Source of the DNA: UBA1794 sp964439955
GTDB taxonomy: Bacteria; Bacteroidota; Bacteroidia; Bacteroidales; Bacteroidaceae
Direction of reading: 5' to 3'
Assembly: GCA_964439955.1 (NCBI GenBank)
Contig: CAYTPX010000005.1
Span: 1 to 64,000, forward strand
DNA length: 64,000 nucleotides
The translations under genes and the position numbers were made by a program. Each line of letters starts with the position of its first letter. The first letter of the stretch is position 1. Shown piece by piece: positions 34,844 through 43,008 of the stretch. The notes below the pieces were generated by a model. It saw nothing but the letters and a program-made list of their open reading frames with translations. It was not told where the DNA came from and did not search any database.

Positions 34844-35755
34844 ATGCAAGAAGAATACAGATTGAGCCATTTGAAAGAGCTTGAGGCCGAGTCGATCCAC
34901 ATCATCCGTGAAGTGGCGGCTGAGTTTGAAAACCCGGTCATGCTCTATAGTATCGGAAAAGACTCTTCCGTCATGGTGCGTTTGGCCGAAAAGGCCTTCT
35001 ATCCGGGGAAAGTGCCTTTCCCCTTGATGCACATCGATTCGAAGTGGAAGTTCAAAGAGATGATAGAATTCCGCGACAGCTACGCCAAAAAGTATGGTTG
35101 GAACTTGATAGTCGAGAGCAACATGGAGGCTTTTCGCGCCGGCGTGGGGCCTTTCACGCATGGGAGCAAGGTGCATACCGATTTGATGAAGACCCAAGCC
35201 CTGCTTCATGCGTTGGAAAAATACAAGTTCGATGCGGCCTTTGGCGGGGCGCGGAGGGATGAGGAAAAATCGCGGGCGAAGGAGCGGATTTTCTCCTTCC
35301 GGAACGAGTTCCACCAATGGGATCCCAAGAACCAGCGCCCCGAGTTGTGGGACATTTACAATGCCCGCATCCGGAAAGGGGAAAGCATCCGGGTATTTCC
35401 CTTGAGCAATTGGACGGAACTCGATGTCTGGCAATACATAAGGTTGGAGAAAATCCCCATCGTGCCGCTTTATTTTGCGAAGATGCGCCCCGTCGTGAAC
35501 ATAAACGGGCAGTTGATCATGCCCGACGACGACCGGCTTCCGGAGCAATACAGGGACAAGATAGGGATGAAGATGGTACGCTTCCGCACGCTGGGTTGCT
35601 GGCCGCTGACGGGCGCCGTGGAGAGTCCGGCCGACACGATAGAGAAAATCGTGGAAGAGATGATGGTGACGACGAAGAGCGAGCGTACGACGCGCGTCAT
35701 CGACTTCGACCAAGAGGCCAGCATGGAGCAAAAGAAACGGGAGGGCTATTTTTGA
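34844..35755 (+). CDS. cysD: Sulfate adenylyltransferase subunit 2
   Basis: The catalytic subunit of ATP sulfurylase, which forms APS from ATP and sulfate with CysN. SIGKDSSVM is the PP-loop ATP site near the N-terminus. FGGARRDEEKSRAKER, PLSNWTELDVW and the C-terminal KKREGYF are standard. The start (MQEEYRL, 303 residues total) matches the family; a longer open frame overlaps cysC. cysN follows after 17 bases. Confidence 0.96.
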   Translation: MQEEYRLSHLKELEAESIHIIREVAAEFENPVMLYSIGKDSSVMVRLAEKAFYPGKVPFPLMHIDSKWKFKEMIEFRDSYAKKYGWNLIVESNMEAFRAGVGPFTHGSKVHTDLMKTQALLHALEKYKFDAAFGGARRDEEKSRAKERIFSFRNEFHQWDPKNQRPELWDIYNARIRKGESIRVFPLSNWTELDVWQYIRLEKIPIVPLYFAKMRPVVNINGQLIMPDDDRLPEQYRDKIGMKMVRFRTLGCWPLTGAVESPADTIEKIVEEMMVTTKSERTTRVIDFDQEASMEQKKREGYF

Positions 35756-35772
35756 CTTTGAAGGAAAAGCAT

Positions 35773-37284
35773 ATGGAGAACCAAGATAAAAACCGCCTGC
35801 AACCCGGGCCAAAGGCAGCAGGGGCGGGCAAGATGTCGATAGAAGAGTTCTTGGAACGCGACGAGCGGAAAGACTTGTTGCGCTTCCTGACGGCGGGTTC
35901 GGTGGACGACGGGAAATCGACCCTCATCGGGCGGCTCCTGTTCGACAGCAAAAAAATCTACGAAGACCAGCTCGAGGCTTTGGAGCGCGACAGCAAACGG
36001 ATGGGGAACGCCGGCCCCGAGCATATTGACTACGCCCTGCTGCTCGACGGGCTGCGGGCCGAACGCGAACAGGGGATAACCATCGATGTCGCATACCGCT
36101 ATTTCTCGACGAACAAGCGCAAGTTCATCATAGCCGACACGCCGGGGCACGAGCAATATACCCGCAACATGATTACCGGGGGCTCTACGGCCAACCTGGC
36201 AGTCATCTTGGTGGACGCGCGTGCGGGCATATTGACCCAGACGCGGAGGCATACGTATCTCGTATCCCTGCTGGGCATCAAGCATGTGGTGCTTGCCGTG
36301 AACAAGATGGACCTGCTGGGCTTTTCCCAAAAAGCCTTTGAGGAAATCGTGGAAAGCTACAAGGCTTTTATCCGCCCCTTGGGCATCTCCGACTTGCAGT
36401 GCATCCCTCTTTCCGCGCTGGAGGGGGACAACGTGGTGGGACGCTCCGCGCGCACGCCGTGGTACGGGGGGCCTTCCCTGCTGGAGTTCTTGGAAAACGT
36501 GCCCATCGGCAACGACCACAACCTGAAGAACTTCCGCTTCCCGGTGCAATACGTGCTGCGGCCCAATATGGACTTCCGCGGGATGGGCGGAAAGGTGGCC
36601 TCGGGCATTGTCCGCCGCGGGGATGAGGTGGTGGCGCTCCCCTCCGGGAAACATTCGCGTATCAAGAGTATCGTCACTTATGACGGGGAATTGGACTGCG
36701 CCTTCCCGCCGATGTCCGTGGCGCTGGCCTTGGAAGACGAAATCGACGTCTCGCGCGGCGAGATGCTCGTGCATCCGGGCGACCTGCCGCAGGTGGGGCG
36801 CAATATTGAGGCCATGCTGGTATGGATGGATGAGGAGCGGATGGACATGGGCAAGCTCTTTTTCCTGAAACAGACGACCCATACGTGCCGCACGCGCGTA
36901 GACTGCATCAAGTACAAGGTAGACGTCAATACGATGGAACAGCTCTCCCTCGGGAATGGGCGGCTCAAGCGCGAGGAACTGCCCATGGAGTTGAACCAAG
37001 TGGCTTGCGTCGTGCTGGTTTCCTCGGGCGAATTGTTTTTTGACCCGTATGTGGAGAATAAGGCAACCGGGGCTTTCGTCCTGATCGACCCGGTTACGAA
37101 TAACACCTGCGCCGTGGGCATGATTGTCGCCCCAGCGGAGGCGCAAGGCATGGACGCCCCCTCGGGTAAACCCCTTATCGACATGCCCGCGCTCGGTATC
37201 GGGGCGGAGCATAAGGAGGCGGTGCGTAAAATCGTAGAGTCGCTCTCGCGCCAAGGGTTGGACATAGAGTTGGTGGAAGAATGA
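35773..37284 (+). CDS. cysN: Sulfate adenylyltransferase subunit 1 (GTPase)
   Basis: The GTPase subunit that drives ATP sulfurylase. The 503 residues carry an intact elongation-factor-like G domain: GSVDDGKST (42-50), DTPGHEQYTRNM (122 on) and NKMDLL, followed by two beta-barrel domains. CysC is not fused to it, in agreement with the separate cysC upstream. The motifs are intact, unlike those of the EF-G paralogue in this window. The sulfotransferase gene follows after 43 bases. Confidence 0.95.
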   Translation: MENQDKNRLQPGPKAAGAGKMSIEEFLERDERKDLLRFLTAGSVDDGKSTLIGRLLFDSKKIYEDQLEALERDSKRMGNAGPEHIDYALLLDGLRAEREQGITIDVAYRYFSTNKRKFIIADTPGHEQYTRNMITGGSTANLAVILVDARAGILTQTRRHTYLVSLLGIKHVVLAVNKMDLLGFSQKAFEEIVESYKAFIRPLGISDLQCIPLSALEGDNVVGRSARTPWYGGPSLLEFLENVPIGNDHNLKNFRFPVQYVLRPNMDFRGMGGKVASGIVRRGDEVVALPSGKHSRIKSIVTYDGELDCAFPPMSVALALEDEIDVSRGEMLVHPGDLPQVGRNIEAMLVWMDEERMDMGKLFFLKQTTHTCRTRVDCIKYKVDVNTMEQLSLGNGRLKREELPMELNQVACVVLVSSGELFFDPYVENKATGAFVLIDPVTNNTCAVGMIVAPAEAQGMDAPSGKPLIDMPALGIGAEHKEAVRKIVESLSRQGLDIELVEE

Positions 37285-37327
37285 ACCGCTTATCAGGCAA
37301 TGCCGTTTAAGAAACTACACGGAAGAC

Positions 37328-38437
37328 ATGGGACTGTTCGAATTCAGTAAACTGCCTATCAATACGTTGGTAGGCGCCGATTGGGAAACGTTCAACCGCA
37401 TCACGGAGGGACGCACGATTGACCCCGCATACCGCGGCAAGTTCCGGCTGACGAAGGCCGTATGCCGCCTGCTCTCCCTGCTCAAGCCCCTGCAGGACCG
37501 GCGTTACGCGAAGTTGCTCGCCGGAAAGCCTTTGGAGGAAGACCCGCTCTTCATCCTCGGACACTGGCGCAGCGGGACCACGTTTGTCCACAACATATTT
37601 TCATGCGACAGGCAGTTTGGCTACAATACGACCTACCAGACGGTTTTCCCCCACCTGATGATGTGGGGTCAGCCCTTCTTCAAGCGCAACATGGCTTGGC
37701 TCATGCCGGGACACCGGCCTACGGACGGGATGGAGCTGGCAGTCGATCTGCCCCAGGAGGAGGAATTCACGCTGGCCAATATGATGCCCTTTGCCTACTA
37801 TAACTTTTGGTTCCTTCCCCGCCACATGCAGGAGTATGCCGACCGCTACCTCCTTTTCGAAGGAATCGGCAAGGAGGAGTTGGAGGAGTTCCATGCCGCT
37901 TTTGTGAAGCTCATGAAGATTGCGCTTTGGAATACGGGGAACGGCCGCCGTTTCTTGAGCAAGAACCCGCCGCACACGGGGCGTGTCCGCGAATTGGTGC
38001 AGTGGTTCCCGCGGGCGAAGTTCATCTATCTGGTGCGAAGCCCGTATACCGTGTTCGAATCGACCCGTAATTTCTTTTCGCACACGATTGCGCCACTGAA
38101 ACTGCAGGAGATAAGCGACGGGGAGTTGCAGGAGAACATCCTTTCCGTCTACGCCAAGCTCTACCACAAGTACGAACGGGACAAAGCGTGCATCCCCAAA
38201 GGGAACTTGGTTGAAGTGCGCTTCGAAGATTATGAGAAGGATCCTTTTGCCATGACGCAGGAAATATACCAAAAGCTCTCGCTTCCGGGGTTTGGGGAGG
38301 CGCGTCCGGCCATAGAGGCGTATATCGGGCGGAAGAAGGGGTATAAGAAGAACCGTTATGCCTATGCCCCGGAGACGGTGGAGACCGTCGAAAAGCATTG
38401 GGGCTTTGCCTTGGAGCAATGGGGATATGGGCTTTAG
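37328..38437 (+). CDS. PAPS-dependent sulfotransferase
   Basis: It transfers a sulfonate group from PAPS to an acceptor. The 369 residues have the 5'-phosphosulfate loop GHWRSGTT (78-85) and the 3'-phosphate motif around YLVRSPYTVFES (Arg near 237, Ser near 246), as in the Sulfotransfer_3 family. No signal peptide is seen, so it is cytoplasmic. It ends the run cysQ-permease-cysC-cysD-cysN. A Bacteroides thetaiotaomicron sulfotransferase encoded beside PAPS genes sulfonates cholesterol and steroids, so a sterol-like acceptor is a reasonable inference. Lipid or glycan acceptors remain possible given the polysaccharide genes upstream. Confidence 0.87.
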   Translation: MGLFEFSKLPINTLVGADWETFNRITEGRTIDPAYRGKFRLTKAVCRLLSLLKPLQDRRYAKLLAGKPLEEDPLFILGHWRSGTTFVHNIFSCDRQFGYNTTYQTVFPHLMMWGQPFFKRNMAWLMPGHRPTDGMELAVDLPQEEEFTLANMMPFAYYNFWFLPRHMQEYADRYLLFEGIGKEELEEFHAAFVKLMKIALWNTGNGRRFLSKNPPHTGRVRELVQWFPRAKFIYLVRSPYTVFESTRNFFSHTIAPLKLQEISDGELQENILSVYAKLYHKYERDKACIPKGNLVEVRFEDYEKDPFAMTQEIYQKLSLPGFGEARPAIEAYIGRKKGYKKNRYAYAPETVETVEKHWGFALEQWGYGL

Positions 38438-38512
38438 CCCGCCTCCCCGTCCTTGGGGCGGGATTCCCCGAGCCGGGCTTCCGGGCCGCTTGCGGCGGGA
38501 TGGTTGTAAAGG

Positions 38513-38569
38513 GTCTCCGCTTTTGCTGGAAATATCAGGCACTTTCCAGTAAAGGCGGAGGCTCTTTTT
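38513..38569 (+). terminator. Terminator of the sulfate activation/sulfotransferase run
   Basis: Twenty-base arms (38513-38532 and 38543-38562, three wobble positions) around a 10-base loop, followed by TCTTTTTG. The stem resembles units of the dispersed dyad repeat family (GGAAA..TTTCC), suggesting a repeat copy now acts as a terminator. The rest of the 38438-38760 gap has no gene. Confidence 0.7.
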
Positions 38570-38696
38570 GTGTTCTCCTGTGGCGGTATTCCCTTGGGGA
38601 CGGGAGGGGAAACCATAGGCGTCCCCTGCCTTTTCCGGGGCGGGTACGTCCGTTTCATGCCGTTGGTTTTCCGTTTCCCGGTTTCTTCTTGGGAAG

Positions 38697-38734
38697 GAAA
38701 AAAACAGGGCGTTGCCACAAACGGCAACGCCCTG
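38697..38734 (-). terminator. Terminator of the M6 protease gene
   Basis: A perfect 12-bp stem CAGGGCGTTGCC / GGCAACGCCCTG with a six-base loop, followed on the minus strand by a run of seven T. Confidence 0.85.
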
Positions 38735-38760
38735 CTGGGGATGGCTCTCTTGGGGGGAGG

Positions 38761-41307
38761 TTATTTGGCTGCTTTGAGTATGTACCGGCCGTTGGAGGTC
38801 GTCACTTCAAGCAAGTAGATGCCGTGGGGCAGTTCGCTTCCGAAACCGAATGTTTCACTTCCCGGGGTATATTCGCCAAGTACCTGCCCGTTCGTGTTCA
38901 GGATGCGCAGGCTTTTTATCTCGCAAGTGGCGGTTAGGAGGAAGCTCCCGCCTGCGTCTGTTGCGAGCAAGGGGCTGCTGTCTCCCGTCTGCGGGTCGCT
39001 TATGCCCGTGTCTTCATTCTCTTGCTTTTCGAATCCCAGCCGGTAGAGGTTCAAGTTGGAAGCGTTGTCGATGTAGAAACGTATCTTTTGTTCGCCCGCT
39101 TCGAGGTCTATGTCGAACGAATAGTCTTCGTAGTCCGCGTAAATGTTCCCGTCGGAGTTTGTCGATGGGAGCTTGACTCCCTGTGCGCCGGGCAGCCCGT
39201 TGGGCAGTATGCTGATTACGTTCGTCGTGTCAAGGGTTGCATAGCGTACTGTGGCGGTATAGGTGCCGGCTTCGGCCACATTGACGCTGAATTGGATCCA
39301 TTCCCCGCTTTCCGTGTACGACACGCCGAAGAGGGTGCCCGTGGTGTTCAGCCGGATGAAGTCCACGCCCTCGCTTGTACGGTAGTTGGCATTGCCTATG
39401 TTCTCATCCTCGGCATCGTGGTACGCAATGCCCTCGCCGCCTTGGTCGTATCGGGTGAAAAGCAAATTGCCGGGCAGTGAGGTGGCTTGCATCCCGTAGG
39501 GCGTGGATTCCGCCACTGAGATGTGGAGGGTGTCGTTCCCCACGCGGTAGCGGGAAGTGATTTCGACGGGCACGTAGTAGTCGCCGGCCTCGGTGGGAGT
39601 CCCGCTCAATACGCCGGTGCTGCTCAGTTGCAGCCCGGCGGGCAGTGTACCGGTGGCTTGGAACGAATAGGGGCTGCTTCCGCCTAAGACTTCAAGGCTG
39701 TCGCGTCCGAATACGCCGAGGCTCATGGGGTGGTCGCGCGTATCAAGCTCTGGCACGACGATGGCAGTGCCTACGCGGAACGACATGGTAGGGCCTGCCT
39801 CGCTGATGCGCCAGACTTGTATCAGGGAGTATTTCCCGTTGTCCCATATGGCCGAGGGATTGCCGGTATCGTTGAAATCTTCGTTTAATCCGGACTTGAA
39901 GCATGGGTCGTTTGCGCTGGCGGGACGGCAGTCGAGTTCTTCAAGATTCCCTTCATAATTATTGTTCCCTTGTGTGTTGACATGCCAGATAAAGATGCCA
40001 TTGTAGTTCTCCGGTTTGTCGTCAGTGCTGTATCGTACTTGTAGGTAGTAGCGTTCGTAGGGTGAGTTGCTGCCCTTGGTTCCATAGAATACGGCCGCAC
40101 TTCCGGGTTCGGCTGCGAGGGTGTAGGTACTGCCGTCGGTTATGTTGGTGATGTCGTGCCTGTCCGTGAGCCAGCCCATGGCATCCAGGACGTAGGGATT
40201 GGGGTAATTGGGATTCTTCGGGTTGTAGCCGAAGTCGGCGGGGCCGCCAATCCCGTATTGGCTGGCGTTGTTGTCGTCATGCCCGTCATAAGAATAGAAA
40301 TCAGGCCACCCGCATACCATATGCCCATTCTCATGTATGAAGGTATTCACCGTGAGTTCCGAGCCAAGGTCGCACATTTGATAGGTATGGCTTGCGTTTG
40401 CCGAGAAACCGTTGAGGGCGCCGAAGGAACTGTTCCACCATCCTTGGTGTCCCCATAGCCCATTGGCCCAGCCCGCGTCGGCAGTTCCGGCATAAAAGAT
40501 GTTGATGGCCAAGATTCCACCGCTGTTAGTGGTCAGTTCGCTCAGCTTGAACCCTTCTTCCTTGTTGAGGGAGGGGACAATGATGTCGCACATGATGTCC
40601 TCATCATGGTATCCGTTGCCCGGTTGGGCATTCTCGCTTGGGCAATCGTAGTAGGATTTGTTTTGAGGTGCGGTATAGAACCCGATTACTTTATTTATAT
40701 AAGTGAGTTTCCCGTTGGAGATCCATTGGAAATACTCCTTGATGGAGCGTGTGTTCCCGAACTCGTTGTAGTTGTCGCCGTTGCAGAAACGTTCCACTTG
40801 TTCGGGGGTAATGTCGGATTTTACATCGGGGAAGTCGATAAGTATCGTGACCCCGTAGACCGTATCGGGCAAGTTCCTGGAGGAGATGCCTAACGTGATG
40901 ATTCCGTTTTGCCCATCATCCGCTTTGTTCCCTTGCAGACTTTTCTTGCAAGCCTCTATCTTGGCCTTGATGCTTTCTGCATGGATGCGTATCCCGGGCT
41001 GTACGATCATCTTGAGCGCCGCCGGGGCGTCCCCGCCATCGTAACGTATGCCGGTAGACTCATACTCGTTGCCGTCGTCGGAAAGCATGGCATAGCAAAT
41101 CACATTGTTGTCGCCGTCGCGTATGAGCGTGTAGCCGTCCAGGCTTTCGACGTCTTGGTAATATTCGTTTCCGAACACTTTCACGGGGACGGATGTCCCG
41201 TCCGGTTGTTTGAGGTTTACGGTCTCCCCGTAGTAGGGACGCGCGTTTGTCCCAGAGACTGTGATGAGCAATGTGAGGAACACTGCAAGGAGTTTGTTTT
41301 TCACCAT
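38761..41307 (-). CDS. Secreted M6-family metalloprotease with Ig-like, CBM6-like and type 9 sorting domains
   Basis: A large exported zinc protease of 848 residues. A signal peptide covers about 1-22. The M6/immune-inhibitor-A-like domain has HENGH near residue 325 (HExxH), followed by CGWPDFYSYDG. An Ig-like putative domain with LPAGLQLSSTGVLSGTP lies near 545-590, a carbohydrate-binding-6-like jelly roll near 620-745, and the C-terminal 75 residues (LRILNTNGQVLGEY, LPHGIYLLEV, ending YILKAAK) match a type A sorting domain of the type 9 secretion system. It is expected at the cell surface or secreted. A -7 box TATTTTTG (minus strand, 41376-41383) lies upstream. Confidence 0.88.
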   Translation of the reverse strand: MVKNKLLAVFLTLLITVSGTNARPYYGETVNLKQPDGTSVPVKVFGNEYYQDVESLDGYTLIRDGDNNVICYAMLSDDGNEYESTGIRYDGGDAPAALKMIVQPGIRIHAESIKAKIEACKKSLQGNKADDGQNGIITLGISSRNLPDTVYGVTILIDFPDVKSDITPEQVERFCNGDNYNEFGNTRSIKEYFQWISNGKLTYINKVIGFYTAPQNKSYYDCPSENAQPGNGYHDEDIMCDIIVPSLNKEEGFKLSELTTNSGGILAINIFYAGTADAGWANGLWGHQGWWNSSFGALNGFSANASHTYQMCDLGSELTVNTFIHENGHMVCGWPDFYSYDGHDDNNASQYGIGGPADFGYNPKNPNYPNPYVLDAMGWLTDRHDITNITDGSTYTLAAEPGSAAVFYGTKGSNSPYERYYLQVRYSTDDKPENYNGIFIWHVNTQGNNNYEGNLEELDCRPASANDPCFKSGLNEDFNDTGNPSAIWDNGKYSLIQVWRISEAGPTMSFRVGTAIVVPELDTRDHPMSLGVFGRDSLEVLGGSSPYSFQATGTLPAGLQLSSTGVLSGTPTEAGDYYVPVEITSRYRVGNDTLHISVAESTPYGMQATSLPGNLLFTRYDQGGEGIAYHDAEDENIGNANYRTSEGVDFIRLNTTGTLFGVSYTESGEWIQFSVNVAEAGTYTATVRYATLDTTNVISILPNGLPGAQGVKLPSTNSDGNIYADYEDYSFDIDLEAGEQKIRFYIDNASNLNLYRLGFEKQENEDTGISDPQTGDSSPLLATDAGGSFLLTATCEIKSLRILNTNGQVLGEYTPGSETFGFGSELPHGIYLLEVTTSNGRYILKAAK

Positions 41308-41375
41308 AAGAAATTAGAATTTTGGGATGTTTTGGATAAGGTTTTTCTATTTTTCCGTTTCTTCGAGTAGCCGTG

Positions 41376-41383
41376 CAAAAATA
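41376..41383 (-). promoter_or_regulatory. -7 box of the M6 protease gene
   Basis: Minus-strand TATTTTTG, an exact -7 element, giving a leader of about 65 bases. Confidence 0.5.
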
Positions 41384-41470
41384 AAGTAATGGCATGAGGA
41401 TTCTTCTACAGGATTTCCTCTTTTGCTGGTTTTTTAGCCTTTTTTATAAAAAAGTCCCTCCGCTGCGGGA

Positions 41471-41510
41471 AAAGAAAAGCCCACTTCCTATGTTGGGGCG
41501 GGAAGTGGGC
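41471..41510 (-). terminator. Terminator of rplS
   Basis: A 10-bp stem GCCCACTTCC / GGAAGTGGGC (41479-41510), followed on the minus strand by TTTTCTTTTCCC. Confidence 0.75.
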
Positions 41511-41550
41511 CGTGGTGCGTCAAGCGCTTCGCTTCGGATAAGCAACTTGG

Positions 41551-41904
41551 TTATGCGTTGATTCGTTTTTCCTTGATGCGGGCTTTCTTGCCGGTGAGCT
41601 TACGCAAGTAATAGAGCTTTGCGCGGCGGACTTTACCAACTTTGTTCACTTCGATATAGTCGATGAACGGGGAGTTGATAGGGAAAATACGTTCTACGCC
41701 CACAGTGCCGGACATTTTGCGCACTGTGAAGCGTTTGTTGTCGCGGTGCCCGGCGATCTTGATGACTACGCCGCGATAAAGCTGCGTACGCTCTTTGTTG
41801 CCTTCTTTGATGCGGTAGGCTACTGTCACAGTATCGCCGCTCTTGAACGAGGGGTATTCTTTGCCCGTGGCGAAAGCTTCTTCTGCAATCTTGATTAAGT
41901 CCAT
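41551..41904 (-). CDS. rplS: 50S ribosomal protein L19
   Basis: A structural protein at the 30S-50S interface. The 117 residues match L19, with PSFKSGDTVTVAYRIKEG, RTQLYRGVVI, GVERIFPINSP and the C-terminal VRRAKLYYLR. The start MDLIKIAEE is chosen over the longer frame by family length. It stands alone between a good promoter and a terminator, with a leader of about 90 bases that may hold a hairpin. trmD and rpsP are not adjacent. Confidence 0.97.
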   Translation of the reverse strand: MDLIKIAEEAFATGKEYPSFKSGDTVTVAYRIKEGNKERTQLYRGVVIKIAGHRDNKRFTVRKMSGTVGVERIFPINSPFIDYIEVNKVGKVRRAKLYYLRKLTGKKARIKEKRINA

Positions 41905-41943
41905 GTTTGTTCTCTCTCTTACTAAAAATGATTTGTATTGTCC

Positions 41944-41990
41944 CTTACGCAACTTGCCAAATTACACTTCTTTAACAGCGGTTGCGCGAA
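41944..41990 (-). promoter_or_regulatory. Possible structured leader of rplS
   Basis: In the rplS leader, CGCAAC and GTTGCG arms (plus coordinates about 41948-41953 and 41981-41986) can close a 6-bp stem around 27 bases. Ribosomal protein leaders, including L19 types, are known in Bacteroidota, but the match to one is not shown here. Confidence 0.25.
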
Positions 41991-41997
41991 AGCGGTG

Positions 41998-42029
41998 CAA
42001 AGTAACGCCTTTTTTTTGGTTTCCGCAAG
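41998..42029 (-). promoter_or_regulatory. rplS promoter
   Basis: Minus-strand CTTG (42026-42029), 20 bases, then TTACTTTG (41998-42005), one step from TAnnTTTG. Confidence 0.6.
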
Positions 42030-42091
42030 TGTTTCTCCTTTAAAATGGGGGCTTTCCGGTTCAAGAAAGTTGCTTGTCCATCCTTCCCCCA

Positions 42092-42820
42092 CTATTCGAA
42101 ATAGAAAGTGAGCACTATCATTTTGCTGCTTCCTTGGCTCACGGCGTCGCGGAACTTGGTGAGCGCTTGGTCGGAAAGGTCGTCCTTGTCCCGGTTGATG
42201 ATATTGTTGAGGCCGAGGCAGAACTTCACTTCGGGGATGAATTTGAAGAAGGGGAAATAATAATCGCAGCCGAACCCGAATTCCAGGAAGTAGTTCATCG
42301 GTTTGAAGCGGAGGCGGTCTCCCTTTTTGGTGCTCAGGTCGTACATGGGGTTGAAGCCGACAAGCATGTAAGGGCGGTAGTTGTTGAAACGGGGGGCACT
42401 GAACTTGAGGTCGAGGGGCAGGGAGAGGTAGGTCGATTTGACTTGCTGCCTTTCGGTTTGCTCGGTGTCTCCCGACGCGTTGTAGTTGCGGAACACGACA
42501 TCCTTGCTGCCGAAATGGAGGGTGGGCAAGAGGCGCAAGGCAAGGTATTTGTTCAAATAGAGCTCGCCCAGCACGCCGACGCTGAATCCTGGCGTATAGC
42601 TCGCCACGTCGGCATACCAGAGTTCGCCGTCTTCGGTAACGTAGTTCGTGTTGTTCAGCTCGTAGTCTTGCAGGTTCAAGCCCACGGAAAAGCCGTAGTG
42701 GAACCGTCTCTGGTCGATGTAGGGGCGGTTCTGGATTTTGCGCTTCTGCCCGTAGGCGGATGCCGTCAGGAGCAAGAAGGACAGGACTGCGCAGAGCGCG
42801 CGTAGCGGTCTTTTTCGCAT
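42092..42820 (-). CDS. PorT-like outer-membrane protein
   Basis: A 242-residue exported beta-barrel. A signal peptide (about 1-24, ending SAYGQ) is followed by alternating strands, and the chain ends in Phe-Tyr-Phe-Glu, close to an outer-membrane C-terminal signal. FHYGFSVGLNLQDYEL and the YLNKYLALRLLPTLHFG, LPLDLKF and FEFGFGCDYYF-like blocks fit the PorT family, a part of the type 9 secretion machinery in Porphyromonas. Together with the sorting domain on the M6 protease this supports a type 9 system. Some PorT relatives in other species are not proven secretion components. Confidence 0.8.
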   Translation of the reverse strand: MRKRPLRALCAVLSFLLLTASAYGQKRKIQNRPYIDQRRFHYGFSVGLNLQDYELNNTNYVTEDGELWYADVASYTPGFSVGVLGELYLNKYLALRLLPTLHFGSKDVVFRNYNASGDTEQTERQQVKSTYLSLPLDLKFSAPRFNNYRPYMLVGFNPMYDLSTKKGDRLRFKPMNYFLEFGFGCDYYFPFFKFIPEVKFCLGLNNIINRDKDDLSDQALTKFRDAVSQGSSKMIVLTFYFE

Positions 42821-42909
42821 TACAAGGCAACTTGGGCTTTATTGATTAACGCAGAACGTGCCCCGATATTGTGTGCTCCCCCCTTGCACGGAACGGCAGG
42901 GTGGTGCGG

Positions 42910-42990
42910 GGGAAGCGGGAGGGTTTGCCGGGAAAAGTGCTTGGGGTTTCCGAAAAAAGGGGCGGCGCTTTTCTGCAAAAACGGGACGCT
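42910..42990. repeat. Dispersed dyad repeat, array I
   Basis: Units CCGGGAAAAGTGC..TTTCCG, AAAAAAGGGGC..TTTTCTG and CAAAAACGGG..TTTGG of 20-25 bases. The array ends against the truA -7 box (42996-43003). Confidence 0.6.
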
Positions 42991-42995
42991 TTGGC

Positions 42996-43003
42996 TATCT
43001 TTG
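42996..43003 (+). promoter_or_regulatory. -7 box of truA, almost touching the start codon
   Basis: TATCTTTG is followed after only five bases by the ATG at 43009, so the mRNA would be leaderless or nearly so. Confidence 0.5.
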
Positions 43004-43008
43004 TTGCC

